Assembly (NCBI GenBank): GCA_002415855.1
Contig: DIAS01000112.1
Coordinates: forward strand, 1-23,327
Source: Bacteroidales bacterium UBA5072
GTDB lineage: Bacteria; Bacteroidota; Bacteroidia; Bacteroidales; UBA10428
Length of the DNA: 23,327 nucleotides
Reading direction: 5' to 3'
Below the pieces are notes generated by a model. That model saw only the letters and a program-made list of their open reading frames with translations. It was not told where the DNA came from and did not search any database. Numbering within the stretch: position 1 is the stretch's first letter; each line of letters begins with the position of its first letter. This document shows, one piece after another, positions 1 to 9,433 of the stretch. A program made the translations under genes and the position numbers.

Positions 1-2068
1 TGATCAGCAGATTACCCCGGAGGCCCCTGGCAAAGTTTCTGGGTGAGGACTCTGTGTACTCCTTCTGATTTTCAGCAGGCAATCCCATGTACCGTTCCGT
101 ATAGATATTGTCGTACGTCAGCTGGTCTGTCACGGCGGCCACTGACATTCCGGTCCGATATATTTCAGGATAGCGGAACATCAGGTTGAGTGTCATAGTC
201 CCGCCTCCGCTCCAGCCCCAGACTGCAATCCTGGTGCTGTCAATAAAATCCCATTTCAGCACCTCCCTGGTGGCCATTGCCTGGTCCCTTGAATTGATCA
301 CCCCGGTCTTTTTATACAATGATTTTCTCCATTCGCTCCCCTTCAGACAGGGTGAACCCCTGTTATCCATGGCCATAACGATATATCCTTGCTGGGCCAG
401 CATAATGGTCCACAAGTCGAGCCATTTGTCCATGGCCACCTGTTCTGATGACTCACCATAAACATAAAACAGTACAGGGTATTTTTTCCCGGGATCAAAA
501 TTGACCGGTTTGGTCATTCTTCCATCCATTTCGACACCGTCCAAGGTGGTAATGGTGAAAAACTCCGTGACCGGCCACTTCAGTTTGCTGATTTTGTTTT
601 TGTAAGCCGCATTATCTGCCAATAACCGGATGGTTTTATGCGCAGGCAGGGATATTAAACTGGCCTCGGGTGGACTGCTGACGGTGGAATGACGGTACAT
701 GGCATATAAGCCGTTGGGACTCAAGTCATAATTGTTCACACCTGAGATTCCGCGTGGTGTAATTCTTGTTGTATCGCCAGCACCGTTGAGCGATACCCGG
801 TAAAGGAAACGCTGCATGCTGTTGTCAGGAGATGCGCTGAAAAATACAAATTTGTCATTGGCAGAATAGTAGCGTGCAACATCATAATCTCCGGGGGTAA
901 GTGTGGTAATTTTTCCCGTGGCAAGATCAATTTTGATCAGATGCCGCCAGCCATCCGTTTCTGACATCCTCAGGGCTCCCTGTCCATTGTCTGCAATGAT
1001 CAGGTCTTCCATTTCCCAGCTATCTGCTGTTTCATCGGGGTAGCTGATATCCACCCAGGTATTTTCGGTTTCCTCATAAATCATCTTCAACTCGCCGGTA
1101 CTTAACAGATAGGTGAAAAACTTCAGGTCATTCTGCAGGCGGTTGATCTGCTGGATTAGCAAAGTATTGTCATTGACCCACTGCATGCGGGGGATGTAAT
1201 TTTCCCTTGCATTGCCGGGGACGGGGATCCATACGATGCTTTTATCAACAGTATTTATAACGCCAACTTTGCATGAAGCGGGCGGTTGGCCAACTTTGGG
1301 ATATTGTAAGGGGATAATCCGGGAATAAATGGAATCGGTATTGTTGATCATGTAAAAAGTGCGGGTTGCGGAAGCATCCAACTGCCAGAAAGCGATATTC
1401 TTTCCTGAGCTGTTCCACCTGAAACCGTCACGGCATCCGAATTCCTCCTCGTACACCCAGTCGAAGGTGCCGTTAATGATATCACCCGTCCCGTCAAAGG
1501 TCAGCTGGGTAACCGTTCCGTCAGAGAAATTCTCCACATAGATATTGAAATTGTAAACATAGGCCACGTACCTGTTATCTGTTGAGAATTTGGCAAACAT
1601 CAGGGATGAAGCCGGGAAATGTTCACCCAGCCTGCTCAGTTTCTGGCTGGCCCTGTCAAATACCCAGTAATCGCCTTTGGAATTGCTGCGCCACACCCGG
1701 CTGCTGTTCGTAAAAACAAGGACTTTCGATTCATCGGGGGACAGGGTGAATTCTTCAATGACAAGAGGTTCACTTTCACCCGGGGGGATAAGTTTATCTG
1801 CTGGAATAAAGACTGTACTTTTTTGTGTACCGGTTTCCACCCTTACCAGCTCTTCAAGGTTGTTGTTCAAAGGAGAAGGTTCCGCAACAATATACGCATC
1901 GCCATTGCTGATCCATTGAATATCAGGAGCATATTCCTGTCTGAACTCAGCTGATCCAAAAATGCGGTCAATAGTCAGCAGGGAGGAATCTGTTTTAGTC
2001 TGGGAAGTAGCTGTAAGCGGCAGGAAGAACCAGAGCAACTGAAAGAAGTTGATTTTGCGAATAGTCAT
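1..2068 (-). CDS. Dipeptidyl peptidase IV family serine peptidase (S9B), C-terminus cut by window edge
   Basis: A secreted prolyl dipeptidyl peptidase removing Xaa-Pro dipeptides from peptide N-termini, probably in the periplasm or at the cell surface. The frame is open from the ATG at 2068 to the window edge, giving 689 residues. It starts with a signal peptide (basic MTIRK, then a hydrophobic stretch ending near TATSQ). The beta-propeller region carries the DWVYEEE motif, whose paired Glu hold the substrate amino terminus in DPP IV. The alpha/beta-hydrolase domain has the nucleophile elbow WGWSGGG with Ser620, followed by the family-typical YTERYMGLP. The catalytic Asp and His should lie just past position 1, which fits a full length near 730. 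It lies 123 bp downstream of the ABC permease on the same strand. Family is secure; exact substrate specificity is inferred. Confidence 0.93.
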   Translation of the reverse strand, partial: MTIRKINFFQLLWFFLPLTATSQTKTDSSLLTIDRIFGSAEFRQEYAPDIQWISNGDAYIVAEPSPLNNNLEELVRVETGTQKSTVFIPADKLIPPGESEPLVIEEFTLSPDESKVLVFTNSSRVWRSNSKGDYWVFDRASQKLSRLGEHFPASSLMFAKFSTDNRYVAYVYNFNIYVENFSDGTVTQLTFDGTGDIINGTFDWVYEEEFGCRDGFRWNSSGKNIAFWQLDASATRTFYMINNTDSIYSRIIPLQYPKVGQPPASCKVGVINTVDKSIVWIPVPGNARENYIPRMQWVNDNTLLIQQINRLQNDLKFFTYLLSTGELKMIYEETENTWVDISYPDETADSWEMEDLIIADNGQGALRMSETDGWRHLIKIDLATGKITTLTPGDYDVARYYSANDKFVFFSASPDNSMQRFLYRVSLNGAGDTTRITPRGISGVNNYDLSPNGLYAMYRHSTVSSPPEASLISLPAHKTIRLLADNAAYKNKISKLKWPVTEFFTITTLDGVEMDGRMTKPVNFDPGKKYPVLFYVYGESSEQVAMDKWLDLWTIMLAQQGYIVMAMDNRGSPCLKGSEWRKSLYKKTGVINSRDQAMATREVLKWDFIDSTRIAVWGWSGGGTMTLNLMFRYPEIYRTGMSVAAVTDQLTYDNIYTERYMGLPAENQKEYTESSPRNFARGLRGNLLI

Positions 2069-2123
2069 ACTTAGTAAATTGTATATTATCGTGTTTTCTT
2101 ATACTGTTAATTCTTAAATTGCC

Positions 2124-2138
2124 TACCCTTCGAGGGTA
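2124..2138. repeat. Short perfect inverted repeat between permease and peptidase genes
   Basis: A 6-bp perfect inverted repeat (TACCCT, TCG loop, AGGGTA) lies between the permease stop and the peptidase start. No T-run follows in the minus direction, so it is not a convincing intrinsic terminator. It could be a weak pause or attenuation hairpin. Confidence 0.35.
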
Positions 2139-2191
2139 CAGGGACCATTTGAAGGGTTTCCCGCTTGTTCATTTTCACCAGTTCCCCGTAC

Positions 2192-3451
2192 TCAAAAAGT
2201 ACTGTTGATGGCTTTGACCGGATCGAGACGGGCGGCCGTGAAAGCAGGCATAAGACCAGCGATGAGCCCGACAACAGAACTGATGATCAATCCGAGGAAA
2301 ACGTTACCGGCATGCAGGTATATCTCGAAATCCTGTGCGCGTGCTATGAAGGTCCCTATGTAGATTAACAACAGGCCGAGGATTCCACCGATTACGGAAA
2401 GCAGCACGGATTCAATCAGTACCTCGAGGATTATATAAAAGCTTTTGGCGCCCAGCGCTTTTTGAATGCCAATGATATTGGTCCGTTCCTTTACCGAAAC
2501 AAACATGATATTGGCAATACCGAATGCACCCACGAGTACGGCAAATATCCCGATGAATGCCCCTGCAACATTCACTACTTTGAATATCTGATCAATACCG
2601 GCGCTCATCAGGCTGGTTTCATTTAAGGCGAAGTTATCCTTGACCCTGGGGTTCAATCTGCGTATCGATCGCATGGTTTGACGGAGAGCCACTTTCAGCT
2701 CATCGACACTCATACCCTCTGCGGCTTTAACCCATATCTGGGGATTGCTGCTTTCGTTTTTGAGATCGACCATGGTGGCCATAAACCCCACCGGCACCAG
2801 AACAACCTGATCCGTGCTTCCTCCACCGAATATGGATTTGCCTTCTTTGGCAAAAACGCCAACCACCGTAATTTTCTTGCCTTTTACCCGGATACTTTTA
2901 CCAAGTGGACTTCGGCCCTGGAACAGTTCATCGGCTATGGTATACCCGATGATGCCAATGTTTTTTCCCGAGCTGATCTCCTGAGGCGAGAGAAAGCGTC
3001 CCTGGTAAATATCAAAGCTGCGGATCTCTTCAAATTCACTCGATGTACCCCAAAGCATCATATCTTCAGCCTTGTTGTCGAGGTATTCAATATCGGTCCC
3101 GATGACAGAAATAAAACAGGCTGATTGAATATCCTTCATGCGGTCTTTCAGTGATTCATACTCCCGCAACAAGGCTACCGGCCGGTTGATATATTCCCAC
3201 CAGGCAAACTCAGTTCCATTTTCGGGAGCCCAGGGCCATTTTTCAACGACAATTATATCGGTGCCAAAAGACTCTACGGCTTTTCTCATGTTTGATTCCA
3301 TTGAATCGAGCACTGTAAAGACAGAGACAATGGAAAAAATGCCAATGGTGACCCCTAGCAGGGAGAGAAAGGTGCGGAGCTTGTTCAGGGTCACCGTACG
3401 ATAGGCCGACTGAAAACTCTCGTGTAAAATAAATAACCACCGCATGGGCAT
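2192..3451 (-). CDS. MacB/FtsX-type ABC transporter permease
   Basis: Inner-membrane permease subunit of a MacB/LolC-like ABC transporter, of the class that moves lipoproteins, peptides or drugs mechanically across the periplasm. The N-terminus NKLRTFLSLLGVTIGIFSIVSVF holds the first membrane helix. A periplasmic MacB_PCD-like domain of about 230 residues follows, then three C-terminal helices of the FtsX domain (starting near GAFIGIFAVLVGAFGIANIMFVSVKER). No ATPase partner is visible here. The frame can be opened at a TTG at 3469, but that codon lies inside a good -7 promoter box. I therefore take the ATG at 3451 (419 aa); an in-frame ATG at 3445 is equally possible. The substrate is unknown. 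Confidence 0.9.
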   Translation of the reverse strand: MPMRWLFILHESFQSAYRTVTLNKLRTFLSLLGVTIGIFSIVSVFTVLDSMESNMRKAVESFGTDIIVVEKWPWAPENGTEFAWWEYINRPVALLREYESLKDRMKDIQSACFISVIGTDIEYLDNKAEDMMLWGTSSEFEEIRSFDIYQGRFLSPQEISSGKNIGIIGYTIADELFQGRSPLGKSIRVKGKKITVVGVFAKEGKSIFGGGSTDQVVLVPVGFMATMVDLKNESSNPQIWVKAAEGMSVDELKVALRQTMRSIRRLNPRVKDNFALNETSLMSAGIDQIFKVVNVAGAFIGIFAVLVGAFGIANIMFVSVKERTNIIGIQKALGAKSFYIILEVLIESVLLSVIGGILGLLLIYIGTFIARAQDFEIYLHAGNVFLGLIISSVVGLIAGLMPAFTAARLDPVKAINSTF

Positions 3452-3466
3452 AAGGATTATCAAAAA

Positions 3467-3498
3467 CAAAGATAAGAAAGCCCTGCAAAATATCTCAA
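3467..3498 (-). promoter_or_regulatory. Bacteroidota-type promoter for the ABC permease
   Basis: On the minus strand a TTG (3498-3496, within TTTTG) is followed by 21 nt and then TATCTTTG (3474-3467), a full match to the Bacteroidota -7 consensus TAnnTTTG with normal -33/-7 spacing. Transcription would start near 3460, giving a leader of only about 10-16 nt to the ATG at 3451 or 3445. This argues against the TTG start at 3469. Confidence 0.65.
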
Positions 3499-3594
3499 AA
3501 ATTTAATATCTTGTAGCCGTGTTGGCCGGGATTCTTAAAACCCGTCTTTCTCTTCCGGCACAGGGCAAAACAACAAACTTTAATCACCTGATTT

Positions 3595-5118
3595 ATGAAT
3601 GATAAGAAATTAAAATCCGCGCTTATTTCAGTCTATTACAAAGATCACCTCGAGGAGATCGTGAACAGGCTGCATGCACTGCAGGTATCGATCATATCCA
3701 CCGGGGGTACCAGAGAATTCATAAAAAAATTGGGAATCCCTGTGACAGCGGTTGAGGAATTAACAGGATATCCATCCATCCTGGGTGGCAGGGTAAAAAC
3801 ACTTCATCCCAAGGTTTTCGGAGGCATTCTGGCCCGTAATGACAATACTTCTGATATCCAGGAAATGAAGGACTATGCTATCGATCCAATCGACCTGGTT
3901 GTGGTGGATCTTTATCCGTTTGAAGAAACCCTCGCTTCAGGTGCTTCACCGGAAGATATAATTGAAAAGATCGATATTGGTGGGATTTCTCTTATCCGGG
4001 CGGCAGCCAAGAATTTTCAGGATGTGGTGATCATCCCTTCAAAAGCGCAGTATCCCCTATTGCTCGAAATACTGAACGGACAGCAGGGATCGACCAGTCT
4101 GGACCAGCGCCGAAAGCTTGCCATGGAAGCCTTTGACGTGACATCTCATTATGATACCGCCATTTTCAATTATTTTAACAGGAACAGGGAAACACATGCC
4201 TTCCGGCAAAGTGTCGAGGAGGCAAAACCCCTTCGGTATGGTGAGAATCCTCATCAGAAAGGTACATTTTACGGAGATTTCGGCAAGATCTTTGAGCAGT
4301 TGCAGGGCAAAGAGATTTCCTATAACAACCTGCTCGATATTGAAGCAGCAGTTTACCTGATAGATGATTTCAGCGAAACTACCTTTGCTATCCTGAAACA
4401 CAACAATGCCTGCGGTATAGCATCACGTAAGACGCTTACCAGCGCCTGGGCTGATGCGCTGGCAGCAGACCCGGTTTCAGCATTCGGAGGCATACTCATA
4501 ACCAATAAGGTTGTTGATGAAGCCACGGCGATTGAGGCCGACAAGCTTTTCTTCGAAGTTATCATTGCTCCTGCTTATGAGGATAAGGCACTTGAAATCC
4601 TAAAGAAAAAGAAGAACCGCATCATCCTGGTACGTAAAAATACACCGTTGCCCGTTATACAGTTCAGAAGCCTTCTTAACGGCATTGTTGAGCAGGACAG
4701 GGATGTGAAAACCGAAACCAAAGCTGACATGAGGCCCGTAACACAGCGTGAGCCTACCGATTCGGAATATGAGGACCTTGTATTTGCCAACAAGGTAGTG
4801 AAGCACACCAAGTCAAACACCATTGTGCTGGCCAGGAACAGGCAACTGATTGCAAGCGGAGTAGGGCAAACGAGTCGTGTTGACGCACTCAGGCAGGCAA
4901 TTACCAAAGCACGAAGTTTTGGGTTTGATACAGCCGGAGCCGTAATGGCATCGGATGCATTCTTCCCTTTTGCCGACTGCGTAGAGATTGCCAATGAGGC
5001 CGGGATCAAGGTGGTCATTCAGCCCGGGGGCTCTGTGAGGGATCAGGATTCGATTGATTTCTGCAATAAGAACGGAATGGCCATGGTATTCACCGGAACC
5101 CGGCATTTTAAACATTGA
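3595..5118 (+). CDS. purH: Bifunctional AICAR formyltransferase / IMP cyclohydrolase
   Basis: Catalyses the last two steps of de novo IMP synthesis: formylation of AICAR by 10-formyl-THF, then ring closure to IMP. At 507 aa it has the usual full length. The N-terminal MGS-like cyclohydrolase domain shows STGGTREF and GGRVKTLHPKVFGGIL. The C-terminal transformylase domain has YGENPHQ (215-221) and the LKHNNACG motif with the Lys268-His269 pair that is catalytic in this family. The ATG at 3595 directly precedes a typical N-terminus (KSALISVYYK). It is followed after 101 bp by mreB, a neighbourhood common in Bacteroidota. No other gene of the pathway is adjacent; purE and hpt lie 13-14 kb away. 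Confidence 0.98.
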   Translation: MNDKKLKSALISVYYKDHLEEIVNRLHALQVSIISTGGTREFIKKLGIPVTAVEELTGYPSILGGRVKTLHPKVFGGILARNDNTSDIQEMKDYAIDPIDLVVVDLYPFEETLASGASPEDIIEKIDIGGISLIRAAAKNFQDVVIIPSKAQYPLLLEILNGQQGSTSLDQRRKLAMEAFDVTSHYDTAIFNYFNRNRETHAFRQSVEEAKPLRYGENPHQKGTFYGDFGKIFEQLQGKEISYNNLLDIEAAVYLIDDFSETTFAILKHNNACGIASRKTLTSAWADALAADPVSAFGGILITNKVVDEATAIEADKLFFEVIIAPAYEDKALEILKKKKNRIILVRKNTPLPVIQFRSLLNGIVEQDRDVKTETKADMRPVTQREPTDSEYEDLVFANKVVKHTKSNTIVLARNRQLIASGVGQTSRVDALRQAITKARSFGFDTAGAVMASDAFFPFADCVEIANEAGIKVVIQPGGSVRDQDSIDFCNKNGMAMVFTGTRHFKH

Positions 5119-5158
5119 CTAAAGGTAACATCCTGAACTTTTATACGTTTATATCTAC

Positions 5159-5179
5159 AGTTTTTAAAAATTAAAAACT
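5159..5179. repeat. Perfect A/T-only inverted repeat between purH and mreB
   Basis: Nine-base arms (AGTTTTTAA and TTAAAAACT) separated by AAA form a perfect inverted repeat 40 bp after the purH stop and 40 bp before the mreB start. It is nearly all A/T, so the RNA hairpin would be weak, and no T-run follows. It may be a weak terminator, a protein-binding site, or simply A/T-rich promoter DNA. A partial -7-like TACCTTTA lies at 5188-5195 just downstream. Confidence 0.4.
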
Positions 5180-5219
5180 CAAAGTATTACCTTTACCAAA
5201 TTCAATAGAAAAAATCTTT

Positions 5220-6245
5220 ATGGGTATATTTTCTTTATTTACTCAAGAACTCGCAATAGATCTGGGAACTGCAAACACCATTATCATTGAGAATGATAAA
5301 ATAGTAGTTGATGAACCATCGATAGTTGCAATTGATCAGACAACCAAGAAGCTTGTCGCCATTGGTGAAACGGCCAGGCAAATGCATGGTAAGACACACC
5401 AGAATATAAGGACCATCAGGCCCTTACGTGATGGTGTAATCGCGGATTTTAATGCTGCCGAACAGATGATCCGCGGAATGATCAGGATGATCAATCCAAA
5501 GAACAGGTTTTTTACCCCATCCCTGAGGATGGTAGTCAGCATCCCCTCGGGGAGCACTGAAGTTGAGATCAGGGCAGTAAGAGACTCATCCGAACATGCG
5601 GGCGGACGGGATGTTTATATGGTTTATGAACCCATGGCTGCTGCCATTGGAATTGGTCTCGATGTAGTTGCTCCTGAAGGCAATATGGTTGTCGACATCG
5701 GGGGTGGAACTACAGAGATCGCGGTCATTGCCCTGGGAGGAATCGTTTGCAATGAATCGATCCGCATCGCAGGGGATGGTTTCACGGCAGATATACAGGC
5801 CTATATGCGGCATCAGCACAACATAAAAGTTGGTGAGCGCACTGCCGAAGACATCAAGATTTTTGTGGGAGCCGGATTGCCGGATATTGACAATCCCCCG
5901 GCCGATTATACCGTCAGGGGGCCGAATATGATGACCGCATTGCCGATTGAAATTCCGGTATCTTACCAGGAAATTGCCCATTGTCTTGACAAATCACTTA
6001 CCAAGGTGGAATCGGCCGTTTTATCGGTACTGGAACAAACCCCCCCGGAATTATATGCCGACATCGTTCAAAAGGGCATTTATCTGGCTGGAGGAGGCGC
6101 TCTTTTGCGGGGACTGGCAAAAAGGCTTTCGGATAAGATCAGCATTACCTTCCACGTGGCTGAGAATCCTTTGCATGCCGTAGCCAGGGGAACCGGTATC
6201 ATACTGAAAAACATCGAAAAGTATCAATCGCTGCTGATCAGATAA
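5220..6245 (+). CDS. mreB: Rod-shape-determining actin homologue MreB
   Basis: Bacterial actin that forms membrane-bound filaments guiding lateral peptidoglycan synthesis. The 341-aa product has the normal length. Phosphate-1 loop is DLGTANTII, phosphate-2 is DIGGGTTEIAVIALGG, and the adenosine loop is LAGGGALLRGL; the N-terminal GIFSLFT is a likely membrane-binding patch. It is the first gene of the shape operon mreB-mreC-mreD-mrdA-rodA, with 28 bp to mreC. The ATG at 5220 is the only sensible start, as the actin core begins at about residue 11. Confidence 0.98.
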   Translation: MGIFSLFTQELAIDLGTANTIIIENDKIVVDEPSIVAIDQTTKKLVAIGETARQMHGKTHQNIRTIRPLRDGVIADFNAAEQMIRGMIRMINPKNRFFTPSLRMVVSIPSGSTEVEIRAVRDSSEHAGGRDVYMVYEPMAAAIGIGLDVVAPEGNMVVDIGGGTTEIAVIALGGIVCNESIRIAGDGFTADIQAYMRHQHNIKVGERTAEDIKIFVGAGLPDIDNPPADYTVRGPNMMTALPIEIPVSYQEIAHCLDKSLTKVESAVLSVLEQTPPELYADIVQKGIYLAGGGALLRGLAKRLSDKISITFHVAENPLHAVARGTGIILKNIEKYQSLLIR

Positions 6246-6273
6246 TCATCTGCAGCCAAGAGGTTTTTGTAGG

Positions 6274-7098
6274 ATGAGAAATTTACTGCGATTTTTAGTT
6301 CAGCATCATTTCCTGATCCTGTTTCTGCTTGTCGAATCATTTTCCCTTTTTTTGCTGTTCAACGCCAATCCGTACCAGCGGGTAAGGTTTTACAATGCTT
6401 CGCACTCAATGGCTGGCAGAATGTCTGCAAGGATCGAGAATATCAAGGATTATTTGTCATTGTACAATGAGAACCGTAAACTTTCTGAAGAGAATGCCAG
6501 ACTTTACAACCGCCTGAAATCATCCTTCAGCATAACCAGTGCTGATACCAGCTATGCAGGTGACTCGCTGATGCCCAGGAGGTACCTGTACATGACGGCA
6601 CGGGTGATCAACAACACAGTAAACAAACAATACAATTATATAACACTTGACAAGGGAAGGAATAGCGGCATAGAGCCTGAAATGGCTGTTATCAGCAGTG
6701 ACGGCATTGTCGGGATCGTTAAAACAGTCACACCAAACTATGCTTCCGTGCTTTCGGTTCTGAACCGCGATTTCATCATCAGTGCAAAGATCAAAAAAAA
6801 CGGGTATTTCGGTCCGCTGAGCTGGGAGGGTAATTCCACAGAAAGCGCTACTCTGGTCGATATTCCGCATCATGTGAAAATAAGCAAAGGAGATACTGTG
6901 GTCACCAGTGGATTCGGAGGGATATTTCCCGAAGGTTACCTGGTAGGAACTATTGATAATTTCAGACTTAAAGGGGGTAATTATTACGAAATCACGGTCA
7001 GGTTATCCAATGATTTCAGAAGAATGAATTACGTAGAGGTAATTCAGAATTTCGCCAGACCGGAGATTGAAACCATTGAAAATTCTGTTAACCAATGA
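6274..7098 (+). CDS. mreC: Rod-shape-determining protein MreC
   Basis: Bitopic periplasmic scaffold that connects MreB and MreD to PBP2 and activates it. One N-terminal membrane helix (about residues 10-28), a coiled-coil stretch rich in Glu, Asn and Leu (about 50-80), then the beta-barrel domains with ITLDKGRNSGIEPEMAV and TSGFGGIFPEGYLVG, both characteristic of MreC. Length 274 aa is normal. The stop overlaps the mreD start (ATGA), indicating translational coupling. An AGAGG about ten bases upstream of the ATG may help initiation. Confidence 0.96.
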   Translation: MRNLLRFLVQHHFLILFLLVESFSLFLLFNANPYQRVRFYNASHSMAGRMSARIENIKDYLSLYNENRKLSEENARLYNRLKSSFSITSADTSYAGDSLMPRRYLYMTARVINNTVNKQYNYITLDKGRNSGIEPEMAVISSDGIVGIVKTVTPNYASVLSVLNRDFIISAKIKKNGYFGPLSWEGNSTESATLVDIPHHVKISKGDTVVTSGFGGIFPEGYLVGTIDNFRLKGGNYYEITVRLSNDFRRMNYVEVIQNFARPEIETIENSVNQ

Positions 7099-7601
7099 TC
7101 AGAGAGCTTGCCCGTTACCTGTTCCTTTTTATTTTGCTGATCCTGGCTCAGGTGTTGATCTTTAACAACATCGAATTTTCCGGGTACATCAATCCATATG
7201 TCTATGTTCTGTTCGTGCTCCTGATCCCTTTTAATACACCCGGATTCTTTTTACTGATTAGCGCTTTTGCGTTGGGTCTGATTGTTGATCTCTTCATGGG
7301 GACACCCGGTGTTCATTCCAGTGCCACCACACTCATGGCTTTTAGCAGGCGTTCAGTAATGGCGCTTTTTTCTCCCCGCGAAGGTTACCAGTCAGGTACT
7401 TTTCCACGCATCTTGCACTTCGGACCGGAGTGGTTCATTAAGTACACTGTTACGCTTGTACTGATTCATCATTTTACCCTGTTCTACCTGGAGGTTTTTA
7501 CATTGCACCAGTTTTTCGGTACCTTTCTCAGGGCTCTTCTCAGTTCGCTCCTGACCTCTCTGATCATCGTGTTCAGCCAGTTTTTTATTTTTCGTCGCTA
7601 A
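7095..7601 (+). CDS. mreD: Rod-shape-determining membrane protein MreD
   Basis: Small polytopic inner-membrane protein of the elongasome. The 168-aa product is almost wholly hydrophobic, with about five predicted helices (starting YLFLFILLILAQVLIF). It contains the LIVDLFMGTPGVHS stretch that is typical of Bacteroidota MreD. Sequence is weakly conserved in this family, so the call rests on the hydropathy, length, that motif and its position between mreC (4-nt overlap) and mrdA (2-nt gap). Confidence 0.93.
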   Translation: MIRELARYLFLFILLILAQVLIFNNIEFSGYINPYVYVLFVLLIPFNTPGFFLLISAFALGLIVDLFMGTPGVHSSATTLMAFSRRSVMALFSPREGYQSGTFPRILHFGPEWFIKYTVTLVLIHHFTLFYLEVFTLHQFFGTFLRALLSSLLTSLIIVFSQFFIFRR

Positions 7602-7603
7602 AG

Positions 7604-9433
7604 ATGGACCAGTTTGCAACCCGCAGAAATATTATTGCAGGGATCTTTATTTTGGCTGCCCTGGCATTGGTTGTACGACTTTTTTATATACAGGTAATTG
7701 ATTCCAGTTACAAGCTTTCTGCTGAAAATAATTCAAAGCGCATTGAAATCCTTTATCCGGCCCGTGGATTGGTATATGACCGCAACGGAGAGTTGCTGGT
7801 ATACAACATGCCCGCCTATGATCTGATGATCGCTCCCTATGAGCTGAAACAGTTTGACAGCACGGAGCTTTGCAATATCCTGGGCATCGACATCGCTAAG
7901 CTGCGTGCAGGGATTGCCCGTTCATTTGATCCGAAATACCGCCGTGAACCATTTATCAAGCAATTGTCACCCGAAACCTATGCAAATCTGCAGGAGAGGA
8001 TGTTTAAATTCCCGGGATTTTATGTCAGGACGAGAACACTGAGAGAATACAGCAAGAAATCTGCAGCTCATTTATTGGGTTACGTTGGTGAGGTCGATGA
8101 GAAAATGATCGCTGCCAATCCCGGTTATGTTATGGGGGATTATATCGGCATAAGCGGACTGGAAGGTTATTATGAGAATGTTCTGAAGGGTACCAAAGGA
8201 CAGGAGGTTTTGCTGGTCGATGTTCACGGAAGAGTCAAGGGTCCTTACCAGGATGGGAGGTTCAATAAAGATGCCATTGTCGGGAAAGACATTGTATGTA
8301 CCATTGATTCGAAGCTTCAGGAGTACGGTGAGACCCTCATGAAGAATTATAAGGGCAGCATTGTTGCTATTGAGCCTTCAACAGGAGAAGTTCTGACCCT
8401 GGTCTCAGCACCTGCATATGACCCTTCCCTTTTGGTTGGAAGGGCAAGGAGCATGAATTATACAAAGCTTGAACGTGACACTTTGCTGAAACCCTTGTTT
8501 AACAGGGCACTTATGGCCAATTATCCACCGGGATCTACATTTAAGCCTATCCAGGCTCTGATCGGACTGGAAGAAGGTGTAATCAATGTGAATTCTTCGT
8601 TTTCATGCGCGGCGGGTTTTTATGCCCGCGGTGTAAGTGTAGGCTGCCATATTCACAGCAGTCCACTGAACCTGTTACATGGTATTGAGAATTCCTGTAA
8701 TGCTTATTTCTGTAACGTTTATAAGCGCATTCTTGAAAATCCGAAATATGCCAATACGGAGAAGGCCTATGAGGCCTGGCGGAATTATGTTATGTCATTC
8801 GGGATTGGAAAAAGACTGAATGCTGATTTTACAAATGAGCTGAGAGGTTTTATTGCACCGGCAAGCTATTTCGACCGTTATTATGGAGAGAATCACTGGA
8901 ATGCCCTGACTACCATATCACTGGCAATCGGGCAGGGAGAGATCCTGGTAACTCCGCTTCAAATGGCTAACTGGACTGCTGCCATTGCCAACAGGGGGTA
9001 TTATATAATTCCCCATGTTGTGAGGCAAATTGAAGGGATTGATACCATTGAACACCGGTTTTACGAAAAAAACCGGATTGGTATAGATACGGCCAATTTT
9101 GGTCTGGTGATACAAGGAATGGAACTTGCCGTGAACGGAGGCCCGGGAAGGACCGCCGGGATTGCACAACTGCCAAACATTATTGTATGCGGCAAGACAG
9201 GTACGGCACAGAATCCCCAAGGAAAAGATCATTCTGTGTTTATAGCATTTGCTCCAAAGGAGAATCCCAAGATTGCCGTATCGGTTTATGTGGAGCACGG
9301 TGAATGGGGCGCTTCTTATGCGGCACCCATCGCCAGCCTGATGATTGAGAAATATCTCACTGATTCTATTTCCCCGGGCCGGAAGTGGGTGGAGGCCAGG
9401 ATCCTTAACGGAAACCTATTATATAGCAAATGA
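7604..9433 (+). CDS. mrdA: Penicillin-binding protein 2, elongasome transpeptidase
   Basis: Class B PBP that cross-links peptidoglycan during lateral growth, working with the glycosyltransferase RodA. A short cytoplasmic end precedes one membrane helix (about residues 9-27). The PBP dimerisation/pedestal domain follows (RGLVYDRNGELLVYN). The transpeptidase domain has all three motifs: SxxK as Ser311-Thr-Phe-Lys314 in PPGSTFKP, SxN as Ser364-Cys-Asn366, and KTG at 531-533 in CGKTGTAQN. Length 609 aa matches PBP2. The stop overlaps the rodA start by four bases (ATGA), consistent with stoichiometric coupled synthesis. Confidence 0.98.
   Translation: MDQFATRRNIIAGIFILAALALVVRLFYIQVIDSSYKLSAENNSKRIEILYPARGLVYDRNGELLVYNMPAYDLMIAPYELKQFDSTELCNILGIDIAKLRAGIARSFDPKYRREPFIKQLSPETYANLQERMFKFPGFYVRTRTLREYSKKSAAHLLGYVGEVDEKMIAANPGYVMGDYIGISGLEGYYENVLKGTKGQEVLLVDVHGRVKGPYQDGRFNKDAIVGKDIVCTIDSKLQEYGETLMKNYKGSIVAIEPSTGEVLTLVSAPAYDPSLLVGRARSMNYTKLERDTLLKPLFNRALMANYPPGSTFKPIQALIGLEEGVINVNSSFSCAAGFYARGVSVGCHIHSSPLNLLHGIENSCNAYFCNVYKRILENPKYANTEKAYEAWRNYVMSFGIGKRLNADFTNELRGFIAPASYFDRYYGENHWNALTTISLAIGQGEILVTPLQMANWTAAIANRGYYIIPHVVRQIEGIDTIEHRFYEKNRIGIDTANFGLVIQGMELAVNGGPGRTAGIAQLPNIIVCGKTGTAQNPQGKDHSVFIAFAPKENPKIAVSVYVEHGEWGASYAAPIASLMIEKYLTDSISPGRKWVEARILNGNLLYSK

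Noticed and set aside
1..2068. Several short plus-strand frames over the peptidase region
   Set aside because: They are antisense shadows of the continuous minus-strand DPP IV frame, which has signal peptide, propeller and nucleophile motifs in order.
3507..3513. TATCTTG upstream of purH, also seen upstream of hpt at 17803-17809, as a shared purine promoter
   Set aside because: One base short of the -7 consensus in both cases and no -33 element in either; two short matches are not evidence of a shared regulon.
5115..5195. Possible mreB promoter (TTG at 5115 with TACGTTTA at 5144, or TACCTTTA at 5188)
   Set aside because: Spacing of the first pair is 26 nt, too long, and the second box has no TTG at -33.
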